Below, piece by piece: positions 51,892 to 63,125 of a DNA stretch of 64,000 nt. Source of the stretch: Neodiprion pinetum (lineage: Eukaryota > Arthropoda > Insecta > Hymenoptera > Diprionidae). Under the pieces are notes generated by a model. The model did not search any database. It was not told where the DNA came from and saw nothing but the letters and a program-made list of their open reading frames with translations. The stretch's first letter is position 1; each line of letters begins with the position of its first letter. Both the position numbers and the translations under genes were made by a program. Location: positions 6,123,332-6,187,331 of the forward strand of contig NC_060237.1 in assembly GCF_021155775.2 (NCBI RefSeq), in the 5' to 3' direction.

Positions 51892-53192
51892 ATGCGTTAC
51901 TCGCTATGCCTGGCATTAGTGAGCTTTCCGCTCGCTATGCAAGAGGAGACGACGGTATCGAATGGATCGACGAACTGCCCTGCGGAATGCATCTGCCTAT
52001 CACCGACCCAGGTAATGATGACAAATAGTTGTGGAACATTTGATTATTGTACTTCGATGAATGCTAATGCTAGAGCAACGAATAATTTCAAAATGAGAAT
52101 CTATTTTCAACTTGAACTGAAATTTGGCAGGTGCTTTGCAACACAGGCGGCTTGGTGGAAATCCCTACCCTTCAATTACCGCCAACAGTCGAGGATCTTT
52201 CTCTTACCAAGAATGATTTTCCAATAATAAAAAGTGACGCTTTTTCTGGGCTTCGAGGCTTGCGTAAGCTGAGCTTGGATGGAAATAATATCTCTTCGAT
52301 AAAGCCCTTTGCTTTTCGTGGTCTGAATAAGATGCGAGAACTGTCCATTCAGCACACCCCATTAGGATTTATAGGTCAATTTTCTTTTGCCGCCCTGCAA
52401 AATGTCACACTTTTATTTTTAGCTCACAACAAGATAAAGTATATCGAAGGATATTCCTTTGCTGGGACTTCCAACATTAAATTAATTCTATTGAGTAATA
52501 ATCCGCTGCACTCTATTCAGAGCAATGCGTTTTCTGGCCTGACTAACGTCGATCATTTAATTTTTCCGTCTGGTATTCGAGTCATTGAACCCGATGCGTT
52601 CAGCGGATTGCAACACGTTGGTTTACTCAAATTAACTTTTATGGATTTATCCAGTTTAATGCCGTTCACGTTCAGAGGGCTGAGCTTTGTTCATGTAATT
52701 AACATTCAGGAGAGTGATCTTGGCGTCGTAAGGAAAGATGCATTCTCTGGGCTGAGTCATGTAAATAATCTCAATATTTTGAAAAACAAAATCGATGTTA
52801 TCGAACAGCTTTATTTAACATCTGATCTCGCTATCAATGTATTGAGATTCCATGGTAACCACATTTTAGAAGCACCTCGAACAGGTGACACTTTGTTGGA
52901 CATTAATACTATAAGCGCGATCGACAATCACTTTCCATGCGATTGCCAGATACACGATATTCTGGAAAGTGATTTTGCCACCAATTCTACCACTGAATTC
53001 CAGAAACACAATTATTGCATTTCCCCAATTGAGTACAATGGTAAGTTAATGAGCTTCGTTGATTCAGAAATCATTGCAAAATGCCACGACAAAGTAGTTA
53101 AAGGTAATTTAGATTCTGGGGCGGAATTTACATTATCAATATCGATACCATTCCAAATTACGACGATACTAGCATTTACTACATTTTTATAG
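51892..53192 (+). CDS. Small secreted leucine-rich-repeat protein, probably GPI-anchored
   Basis: Two exons join in frame: 51892-52011 and 52131-53192, giving 393 residues. The first exon encodes a signal peptide (MRYSLCLALVSFPLA) and a cysteine cluster CPAECIC that continues as VLCNTGG across the intron, forming an LRR N-terminal cap. About nine repeats of 23-24 residues follow (about 58-275), most ending in the DAFSG or FRG pattern, for example LRKLSLDGNNISSIKPFAF. A C-terminal cap has CDCQIH and later cysteines. The protein ends in a hydrophobic stretch (IPFQITTILAFTTFL) with no charged tail and small residues (DSGA) before it, as in GPI attachment signals. It should sit on the outer cell surface, perhaps in adhesion. 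I cannot name an orthologue; chaoptin- and LRRC15-like proteins are the nearest general type. The ATG follows an acceptor-like site, so a 5' UTR exon is likely. Confidence 0.85.
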
Positions 53193-54991
53193 AAAGTTAC
53201 TTTCTATGCTTCAGCAATCCGCTTTTTAAGCTAACGTTATCAAAGTTCACATTTTCTAAGAAAAAAAAAGAAGACTTTAAGTATAGAAATATTGAAATTT
53301 CTTGCAGATATGTATAAGCTAGGAATTTATCCAATGTCCAGAAAGTAAATGAAATTAATTGTGATAGTATTGTACCCTTTTAGACAGAGCTGAAAATCAG
53401 TCAAAATATTGGCAGTCCACTTGCCAACTAGATATAAATTTTGGCACTGTCCATTCCTAAGTAAACTTACTAAAGATATAAAATAAGTTATCTTACAAAT
53501 TTGTAACGATTATTTAAGACTGGCGAGAACTTAACTAACGATAAGTGTGAGCTTCAATAATTGGTAATGATTAAATATTTTTAATACCCATTTTAATTCA
53601 TTCATATTTCTCAAAAGCATTGCAATCACAGCGATCGCTTACAATTACTCCATACAGCGAAATTCGAGATATTCCAAAAAATGTAGTCAATCGACCAGCA
53701 CAAATTGCATATTGTGATGATTGAAATTGTGCCAAATTGTAAATAAATGTTTTCATCAGAACTTGGTACAATTACCAGAGTCATATCAGGTAGAAAGCTT
53801 AGTTGCAAGACTATAAATTAACCCTTTCCGTGCTTGTTGAGAAAACTGTCTGCTTTCAATCAGAATAATCATTGACAAATATGTGTTTACGTGTACATTG
53901 TTCATGCAATTTACAACAATTCTGGTTACATAAAAAGGTGTACTAAAAGTAGTATAAGATAAAGTAGTAACTGTCTCTTCTGACGTAGTAAGATATAAGT
54001 TTAAGAAATAAGTCAATTAAAGTTCAAACTCATTATGTACTAATAAACTCAATTTAATTTCCACTCAGTAATCGGAAATCAAAGGAATATCGTCAATACA
54101 TAATGTTCTAGCGTGTCACAGTGTTATTGCAGTTTAGCTATTTTTATGCCAAAATATATAGTACTGCACTTTGATCATTATTATTGGTAATTTTTGGGGA
54201 AAAGTATTGTGGAAATTGAATGATATATGTGAATGCTCAATAACTATTCTTGACTACAAAAAGTTCTTCATTTTTACGATAACCTCTGATGAAGAGTTTT
54301 GTTTGATTACCATTGTTTTACGTGTTATTAATTTTTTGTATATATTATGAGTCTATTACCAATAACTATAATGAATATTCTGTACCCATATCTATGTAAA
54401 GCATATACCATGTCGGTTATTCGTTTCTAATATCAACCACGGAGATACTGATACAAGCTCAACTTATAAATCGCGTAATTACCGAATAACAATCATTGCT
54501 CATAGTTAAGTCATTCTACCTCGATTTGATTCACGTTGTCTTTAATCGAGTTCAAATTTCATACAGGCAGAAGTGATTTCTCAATTTCGAATTATAGTTG
54601 CACGTTAAATCAGTGCTTATCTAAAAAGTTAATGTGAACGTATATTCTGTGAATGAATTTTTTTTAAACTCATGGTAAAAAGTGTCAAATTACTGGTTGC
54701 CTGCTTACGTTGGTACGAGTCGTCTACCGTTTGATTAAGCATTGTATTTTATTGAATATTAACAGGTGTAATTTTCATTTATACGACTTTACAATGTAGT
54801 TCTTGATAAATAAAATAATTGCAACTGTAGCTCATTGACCACAGGGAAATTTCAATTTACTATACATACCCTATACAAAACGCGTTGGTTAGAAATCCTC
54901 TGATGTAAATAAGCATAGAAGAATTTTATATAGGTACTAACACTGTATTGTATTTTGTAATTTACATTCACTAATGATCAATGACTCAATT
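53193..54991. other. Intergenic region between LRR gene and NDUFA9 (convergent 3' ends)
   Basis: AT-rich, no supported gene. It should contain the 3' UTRs of the plus-strand LRR gene and the minus-strand NDUFA9 gene. Confidence 0.45.
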
Positions 54992-56889
54992 CTAAGCAAA
55001 TTGAATTGGAATCGTTTTAGGTGGATCTGGTGTTGGGAATTCTCCAATTTCGGGCTTGTAGTACGGATATGCTACATAAGGCTTCACTTCCCAAGGTACT
55101 TGATCTTCCATTTCAGTAGGTGTTATTCCAAGGTCTTCTAAATCTGGTAAACCCTGGATTAGTTTGTCACTAGTATGTTCCTGAAAGTGACGATTAGTCA
55201 TTTTTGTGAAAAGGAATAACTAAATTACAGGAGCGTTGATGATAGATAGAAATCTGTCAATAATCCAAGTTTATACCCACTATTTCTATTTGCTCCCAAT
55301 GCAAGTTTCCGAACGGGTAACTAGGACTGAGAAGTTCATTAGCGTATATTCTGGCCATGAAAAATGGGTCATAACGCAAATCGTATCTGGAATATCCCCA
55401 TGATTTATCTTTTCTCATTACTGCAAACATCCAATCAAGCAGTTCCGATAGTTGATACCGCTTTGGTCTGAAAGGTTAAAAGATATAGTTCATGTAATCA
55501 ATTCCATTTTTGAATTCTGTGCATTTTCACCATGATTAACATACCCAACAAATTGATAAGTTTTTCCAACAGAATTAGGATCTCTAATTGCCGCTACTAT
55601 ACCAGCTGCAACATCAGATACCGCAACTGGTTGTTTTTCAGTCGCTTCTCCTTTCTTCCACAGAGGTAATGATCTGTAATAAAGGTTTCACAGTAGATAA
55701 TTAAATGTATAATTATTTAGAGAATACAAAAACAAATTATATCCACCCAGATTAGTTGTAAGGTAGCCCATACAAATAATTTCACCTCAAGAAGGATCTC
55801 AGAGGATGAATATAATATTTGATGAAACGATCTTCTTGTCCATAAACAACCGAAGGTCGGATAATGGTAGCTCCAGGAAATTCTTCTTTGACGGCAAGTT
55901 CACCTTCTGCCTTCGACTTGTGAAATCGAGAACCCCGACTCAGTACGATAGGCTAGCGAATGATAGAAATAAAAGTCTTTTTGCAAGAAATGAAACAGAA
56001 AGACAGAAATAACTGGTAGCGGAGAGTAAAATTAAGGTATACCGTAGGATTTAAACTGGCATTCAGAGCAGACAGGTGAATGAAACGCTCAACACCCGCC
56101 TCTTTGGCAAGCCGTGCAAGTCGCCTGGCTCCTTCCACATTTACGTCATCATATTTGAAGTTTTTCATTTCCCACTCACGACCAATTAAATTAATCACAA
56201 CATTCGAATACTTAATACATTTCCGTATAGAATCTTCATCACGCAGATGAAATGGGTGAAACAAGACTTGGCCTAAGTCGCCCGTAACTTTTAGTCGCTT
56301 GACATCATATTCATCTCCGCGATAAGGAAGAATCATCTACAAAGTGATAGAGATGAGAACTAAATCCATGGAAATTTGTTTCAGCGATAGAGTATCTTTA
56401 TTTTCCAGATAAACAAATGGAACGGCACTTGTGTCGGGCAAACTTCTACCTGGGTGCCTATCTTTCCAAGCTTATTGCAGACATAACGACCGAGGAATCC
56501 TGTGCAGCCAAAGACTGTGCAGACGATGCCATTGAACGAGCTGCGCCCTCCGGTACCGCGTTTGAAAGAAGCTGGATTGTCATTTTTTATCAACCTTGGA
56601 GAATCAGAGTAGCAGCAAATCTGTACAGCGACGCTGGTAGAGCGTACCGTTTGTCGTTCTGTGCAAATAACAGTAATAGTTGATCAGTCGATATGGACAA
56701 CAAAATTGTTATTAGTTATGTAATTGAGCAGCATTCTAGCTGGTTGGTAACTGAAGAAAGGCGCATGGTGAGAAACAGAGCGAGAAAAAGTAAAGGTTCG
56801 TATGGCCCGGTGCAGAATTTAATCGTAATGTTGTTATTGCAAACCTTACTTGCGATTCGAAAACTACTTTTTGGTATCAAAGCAGCCAT
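54992..56889 (-). CDS. NDUFA9: NADH dehydrogenase 1 alpha subcomplex subunit 9, mitochondrial (NDUFA9)
   Basis: NDUFA9 is an accessory subunit of respiratory complex I on the matrix side, an atypical short-chain dehydrogenase that binds NADPH. Seven exons join in frame: 56850-56889, 56450-56658, 56043-56336, 55786-55952, 55545-55673, 55281-55467 and 54992-55180, giving 404 residues (human 377). The short first exon encodes MAALIPKSSFRIA, the start of a basic, acid-free mitochondrial presequence; it is needed because the second exon has an in-frame stop just upstream of its acceptor. The Rossmann motif reads VFGCTGFLGRYV (GxxGxxG). Other family blocks are KVTGDLGQVLF, SNVVINLIGREWE, GVERFIHLSALNA, FHKSKAEGE (the usual lysine position of the SDR fold) and IIRPSVVYGQEDRF. 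The C-terminus has a proline-rich tail (FPTPDPPKTIPI), longer than in mammals. Confidence 0.95.
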
Positions 56890-59800
56890 CGTTCACTTTT
56901 TGAGGTTGGAAGATAATCCAACCGGTGAATGCGTAAGCAATAGATTAACTCACAGATGCGTGTTCACGGCAAATCTCGAGTCAGAATATCCACTTTACGC
57001 CACCTGGTGGCACGAGCTCTGATCTCTGCGATGCAAAGCTCTGTAGACTTTCTGTCGTGTGATCCGTATCTATGCTCACGTCAATGTCGCCGTTCTGTTG
57101 TTTAGGCAGGTTATAAGTTGGCCAACGATGAGGTCTAAAAATTAAACATTTAAAGGGAAAAAAGGAATAATCTCTTTTCTCTCAAGCAATTATTCTTCAG
57201 AAACGACAAACAAACGTGTTGTACCCAAAGATACAAGTCTACCCTGCATTCGGTAAATAGCTATTTTATCATTTATCACGTTTCTACTTCAAATTCAAAA
57301 TGTCAAGATTCGTATTATTCGCAAATCGTGGCTCGACAAGCGCTCGTCAGTTGATCACGTGATTCATCAGTGGCACTGATTTCTGTTATATTCACTTGCA
57401 AATGGTGAGTTCGTAGTTGTGATTAGAGATCCTCGGTTGCGACTTGTTCCGAACGGGGTTATTATTGCCGGGTATCACGAAAAGACGAGATAAGAGAGAG
57501 CTAATTGGCATCCAACCGTTGCAGTGTCCCAGCATTTTGCTGCCCGTGAAAATCTAGCCTTACTATTACGTCAGGCGTCAAACAATTACTTTTGAAGTTG
57601 TGCATTAGTCAGTTCTGCTGTGGCAGCAGGTCCGGCAGCTTGAACATGCGTTTCAATGCCCGGCTTATAACGCATTCGGCAGTGTATGTTCGTTCCTAAG
57701 GCCTATAATTACATGATTCAGTCGTTTAGTGCCAAGTTTTTTTTACAAAGGAGTGCGTCTGAAGGTCAATTGTTTGTTTCGGCACCGCATGTGACAAACG
57801 CTGGTGATGTATTTCCGGGACTGAAGACTCTGAAGACGGGTAGTATTTGGCAGTTATTTCTGGAGCGTCGACGCGTGAGTTGCGTACATACTTCTTGTCA
57901 TCGGAGATTCGATCACTTGATTTTGAAGATCTTGCGTGGATGTAATAATTATTGCCTGATCGATTTATTTAATTGTATATGATACGTGATTGAATATGTT
58001 TAACATGGCGTGTGACGTTAAGTGCTGAACAACAAGTGAGTTATATCTCGTGATTCTGTGCAAATTGTTTCGAAATTACTGTGCACTTGTTTTTCTACCC
58101 AGCGAAACCCTCGATGTCGATTGGAATATAAGTGCGAGTGACATTGAGAGCGTATTTTAATCATTCACCGTGTTTAGTGCTAGAAGTTAATGTGAGTTCG
58201 ATGACTAACCATCACAGAACCTAATCAATGTACGTTCCGCCAAATTTCTCGTTATATTCAATGAATTTTTTCTGCTTTTAATCAATGTTTCGCGGTATTC
58301 GTTTCGCGGAATAATAAATTACTACAATACGACATTTGCGACAAGTGCGTGTGCAGTGTTACAGTGAAAAGAAGACTTCCTCTCGGAATGCAACTGCAGT
58401 TGCGGCGGAGGGAGGCGGGTCAACATCCTGTAGGCGTTGGGCGATCGGTGAGCTTCGCATGCGTTTTGAACCTCGACACTCTTTCAGTTCACGAAATGGT
58501 CTACTATTAGCAAAGCGAGTATTGTAATACTCACATCTGCCCCTTCCGTATTTACTGTCTTGTGGTGAGGCAGCAATGATACGAAAACACGATGATGTGT
58601 CTACATTTGTAGCTCAGGGATTAGTAAAGTCGTTATATGTACATACATGCCTAATATACCTTGCCGTAGTACATTTCGCATTTAGAAATTTAATGTATGT
58701 ATATCGTACTCATGCATGCGTCATATACTGTTGCACATGCATATACTCACCTGTTGCGCCTGAAAACGTCACGTCGAAGAAGATTGCCGGCAGCCACACC
58801 ACTGAACACATTTCTTACTGCGTCCTTTCCTTTTGTCTCTCTGTAGAAGCAATTGTTTCAACTTTCTCAACTGTTGAAAGTTGTAAAATATACTTTGAAG
58901 ACTGTTATTTATGTATACATATATGTATGTATATTTATTGACTATTATGAAGAGAGATTCTTTCATTTGGTATTGTCACGTGAAATTTGATTGTTCCAAT
59001 AATTAATCAATGCCTCGAGAATTATCTGATTTGCTCTGAACGGAAGCAGTGAGTCGAAAAGATTCTATTCATATCGGTGATTTAAATACCCGAAATGGTC
59101 TTCATTATTGGGACAAGTCCTTCAAAATTCATTTTGCGGTTACCGTATCTACAAATCAAAATGAACACTTGTGATATCAATTAGATATATGTGTAAAATA
59201 CTTATGAACATTAATTTGTATGTGTTTATTGCGGCTTTTACGCGTCTCTGTGCATAGTCGGTCATTGGTTATGCATTTTCTCGTTATCGTTTTGAAAGAC
59301 CGATATTTACCTTTGAGGTTTAACCCCGCTATTAGCGCGCGGACTTGCTACTCCACGGTTCTGATGATGAGACTAGCTTATACCGTGGAAATTCGGTGCC
59401 GTAATGAAATCAAAATTTGGTGAATTTGTTGACGATGTTTCTGCACAGAATTTTTCTTGCGATTAAAAAACTATGGTGAAGTATTGTTCTTCGTCATGTT
59501 TTCAAAGATGTCTTTTAGCCCTGCAACTGTCGGAAGTGATTTTTGTATGTACACCAAAATGTGACTGAACGACAGAAAATTCAGTGAGCTTCAAGATTAC
59601 AAACACGTGCAATTTTGTGTGAGGAATTTTACGTAAGTGTGTACATTATGAAAAATATTTTTCATCAAAAATCGCATTGCTATGCTAACTTATTTTAGTA
59701 ACATATTGCATTTCATTACACACGTACCGGAACAATAATAACGATTTGTAGCTAATCTTCATTTCCCAGCAAGAACAGTCAATCGAATAGCCAGCTTATT

Positions 59801-60499
59801 AACAATTAATAAATAATACTTTATCATTCACAACGTTAAGGAACACTTTCATCTCTAGCCATTCGAATTAAAATCCGTCGACCGTTACTTAATCGTAAAC
59901 GTCCTGGGAAAAAATCCCACTATGAGTTGAGATGTTTGCAATACAAGGCGTTTGTGAGTTTTATAAAGTGAAACTTCAAACATACATTAGAATGGAAAAG
60001 GTCATTATATTTTTGAACTATCAATTCGCTTCCTTTTTACAGAATAAAATTTCACTTAGTCTATGATTCAAAAAAAAAAATATTCACGTAGGTAGGAAGG
60101 TAGGTTTAATGCTTAGATGATGTACGTGATACGTTGCAATTCAAGGCTTATTAGTTTAGCTCTGCTCACTTATGGAATTAACTTCCATTGCACAATGTAT
60201 CGTCCGAAAGTTTGTGTAACGCAAATTTTTGCACAATATACATGTCAATCCTTATTCGAAATCAGGCAGTTCGACCCGTTGCTAACAACTGAAAAACTGA
60301 TCCGTCATGCGTTTGCAGATTTATCATCAAATGTACAAACAAGTCAGCGATTTCGCTCATCAATTGCTCATAATTTCACTCATCCATCTCTTCTAGGCGC
60401 GGTTTGCAACTCCCGTTTGATCGAGTCTTCGTGAAAATCAGACTTTTTGAATAAACGAAAGAAATGAAAAATAATGAAACCATTACTTCTTCGGTATTA
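56890..60499. other. Intergenic region upstream of NDUFA9 and downstream of the ZnT-like gene
   Basis: I see no supported coding gene. Two perfect TCACGTGA palindromes (57,355-57,362 and 58,976-58,983), sites of the MITF/TFE and Myc/Max E-box type, lie here. An ATG directly followed by a donor (GTGAGT) at 57,402-57,410 could be the first exon of a plus-strand transcript divergent from NDUFA9, but no second exon was found. Open frames of about 60-120 codons (for example 57,686-57,982 and 58,576-58,941 on the plus strand) have no recognisable content. Confidence 0.4.
57355..57362. promoter_or_regulatory. TCACGTGA palindromic E-box
   Basis: A perfect 8-bp palindrome, about 470 bp upstream of the NDUFA9 start codon. 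The motif is bound by MITF/TFEB-type and Myc/Max-type bHLH-Zip factors in animals. Occupancy is unknown. Confidence 0.35.
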
Positions 60500-63125
60500 T
60501 TATGCAAATCCACTTGTACAGTTTTCGGAAACTGATTGAAGTACCATTGTGTCTTCGATATCAACATTGCATGTTTCCTTTTCCACGACTGCTTTGCTCG
60601 TGTTCGTTATATCTTCTGAAATTTTCTCAACGTTTGCCGAATCTGCTTCATTTCTAATCACCACCGTCTGACTAGATTCGCAGGAATATTCGGCAGTGTG
60701 GGGGGTAAATCGTTTCAAGCTCATCGGCTGTGAGTCTGGGACGATTTTTTCCATTTCAAACCTCCTGTGTATCCCCTGACGGTTTGTGCTCGTTGGATGG
60801 CCGGAGTCGCTGTCGAGCGATATATCTTTCGAGCAACACTGAGAAAGGCTGCAATTTTCACCTCGACATTTGATCAGACAGTCGATCTTCTTCACCTCTG
60901 GTTTCACCTGAAATTTTGATTCACGTATTATGCCGATGTCGAAAAGAATCAGATTGGAGTTGGTAACGCTATGTAACAATGCATTTTTAGAGGCAAAAAA
61001 CTTGTCAATACGCAACTTTGGAATACAGCAATGATAAAACTATTTTGCAAATTCAACTAGATGAAGGATATACCGAAGTTGAAAGTCGGTTATTTTTATT
61101 TCAATGTTTCGGAATCGTCTTGGAGAACATGAGGATGTTATAATGTTATAAAAACATGATTATGTTAATAGATTTTTTACTTTTTGAAATTCCGGTTGAA
61201 TTGTAACCTGCGTTATTCCCATTTCTACGAAAAACTCGGTCACTTCGTGTCTGATACATGCGTACATCTATAAAATCAAAGATTCGATATTTAAATTAAA
61301 TCATATTAAACTTTCGTCAAATTATGAAAGTTTATCAGTCATTCCCAATGCGAATATAAAATCTGGGGACGTTTTCATTGTAAGTAATGTAACTTGCCGT
61401 TGGATCGATGAATATTATGTGGGCCGTAGATATTATTTTATCACCCGTCAACTGCCATACGTGTAAATCATGGACGTTAACTATCCCGGGAAAAGCTTCG
61501 AGCAGTTCCTTCTTCAGCGATTTTATGTCAATGTGATTTGGTATTGTTTGCAACAAAATCAGGCCGGATGCCTTCACTGTGGAAATAAGAAAAAGAAAAA
61601 CACACGATCGTTGAGTGCCCTAAAAAATCTGTGAGAAAATAGGGAGAAGAAGAAAAACTGTTGAATTCAAGGGGCGCTTCACCGGAGTAAAAATTAATAC
61701 CACGATGACTTACATTTTGTAGAGGGATTATAAATTATACTTTGATTACGCGACTTATCATGATTTCTAAAATTTCACGTCATTTCTTAAGATTACGAAG
61801 AGATTACTGTAATGCTGAATAAGTTCTCATGACTATCAATGATTGCCTTGATGACCACTAATGCAGAATTTCATTTTAATATCACTGATTTCAGAGTGAT
61901 TTCGAATGATATCGACGCCTCAATCGCTTCGGTGAAACACCCCTCGGTTAAATTTTGCATCGATTACCTAGGTATACTCACTGTACGGATAGCTGAGAAA
62001 TAAAAGAGAGGTCGACGACACGATGGCGATTATCGGATCTATAAATTTGCCCACGTAGGGATCCGTGTAGTAGACGGCTAGCGAGTCGATCATAACGAAA
62101 ACGCAGCCAAGCACGTCTCTAAAAATACCCCGGAATCCTGGTCTTCCTGGGAACCTGATTGCCGGTGTACAGTTTCGCGTTTCAGACGAAGCTAATCGCT
62201 GCTCGCCCGCCGGAATGGAAGCTGGGGCGATTTTTCTGCAAAAATTTCCGCACGCGGTTTATCGAAACGATCGTTTTCTATCATCGACACGCAGATTGGG
62301 GACTCGGGTTTGGCGATTGCCTACTTTTTCATTATCACATCGCCGTTCTTCGTGACCTGAAGCGAACTTCCGTGGTAAAACGTGTATCCACCGATCATGA
62401 TGTAGCAAAATGCATTCAGCAGAATTCCCACCGCTCCGATGCCGAATACCGTAAGTGGCTGGTGCAGAGCGTCCAAGTGATCGATGTGCAACAAAGTTTG
62501 AACAGACTCGACCAGCTCCGAGAAGCAAAACGAGCCCAGGCACACGCAGCAGACGAGCATTGTCAGGATGTTTATCCTCGCCCAGCCGAAAGTGTTCTTC
62601 AGTCTTTGCTCCGATCGCGATTCATGCTGAATTATTTGCAAAAAGTTGAAACACGCCGAGTACCTTGTTCGGCGTATCCGGCGTATATCCTTAAAAACAA
62701 TATCACACTCACCTTCACTTTCGCCGACAACGACGGCACTGAACCGGTAGAATTTTTCCCCGAGATAGCGACCGCCGAATTTTCTTCCTCGTCGTTGCTG
62801 TTCTCGCGATTGCTGTACTATATAAAAATGCGTTTCGAATGAAACTATTTTTACAATTAATTCGACACTAGCCATTTCCGGGTAACTCGAATCAATCGAT
62901 ACGTTTGAAATATTAATAACACATTGCTCGGCTTACTTTTATCGACGCGATGCAGCCGATTAGCGCGATGATGTTGCATAGCATGTAATAGGTGTTCACA
63001 AGAAGTGTCAATCCGTGGGTGAAATGGCTCACGATTAACTCGACGATCACGAAGGCCGTCGTGAAGAATAATACCAGGTAGATTTGCACAGGTTGCAGCT
63101 TTCGGAACCACTCCTTCACCGCCAT
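60500..63125 (-). CDS. Cation-diffusion-facilitator, SLC30A1/ZnT1-like, with altered metal site
   Basis: ZnT1-type CDF proteins export zinc across membranes by zinc/proton exchange. Six exons join in frame: 62937-63125, 62325-62626, 61982-62154, 61398-61576, 61181-61267 and 60500-60907, giving 445 residues. The fourth intron uses a GC donor (GCAAGT). Six membrane segments are visible, then a cytosolic domain with HDLHVWQLTGDKIISTAHI and VTIQPEF, and a tail with CRGENCSLSQCC that matches the cysteine-rich ZnT1 tail. The loop between segments 4 and 5 is about 20 residues with no histidines, unlike ZnT1. At the membrane metal site, human ZnT1 has H and D in segment 2 (FHMLSD) and again in segment 5 (LHVLGD). 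Here the aligned words are YYMLCN and RDVLGC, so all four ligands are replaced. The fold is therefore clear, but zinc transport is doubtful. The start codon heads the first segment. Insect ZnT63C/ZnT77C are the comparison points. Confidence 0.88.
61392..61397 (-). other. Non-canonical GC splice donor (GCAAGT) in the ZnT-like gene
   Basis: The intron between exons 61398-61576 and 61181-61267 must start at GCAAGT to keep the frame and restore the conserved join DPT-to-MYACIRHEV...TIQPEF. No GT nearby gives the right phase apart from a poor GTCCCC. GCAAGT is the usual consensus of GC-AG introns. Confidence 0.75.

Noticed and set aside
56693..57022. 109-codon plus-strand open frame
   Set aside because: It is antisense to the first exon and first intron of NDUFA9 and has no recognisable content.
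62159..62842. 227-codon plus-strand open frame
   Set aside because: It is the antisense of ZnT-like coding exon 62325-62626 and flanking introns; the minus-strand protein has clear homology, this one has none.
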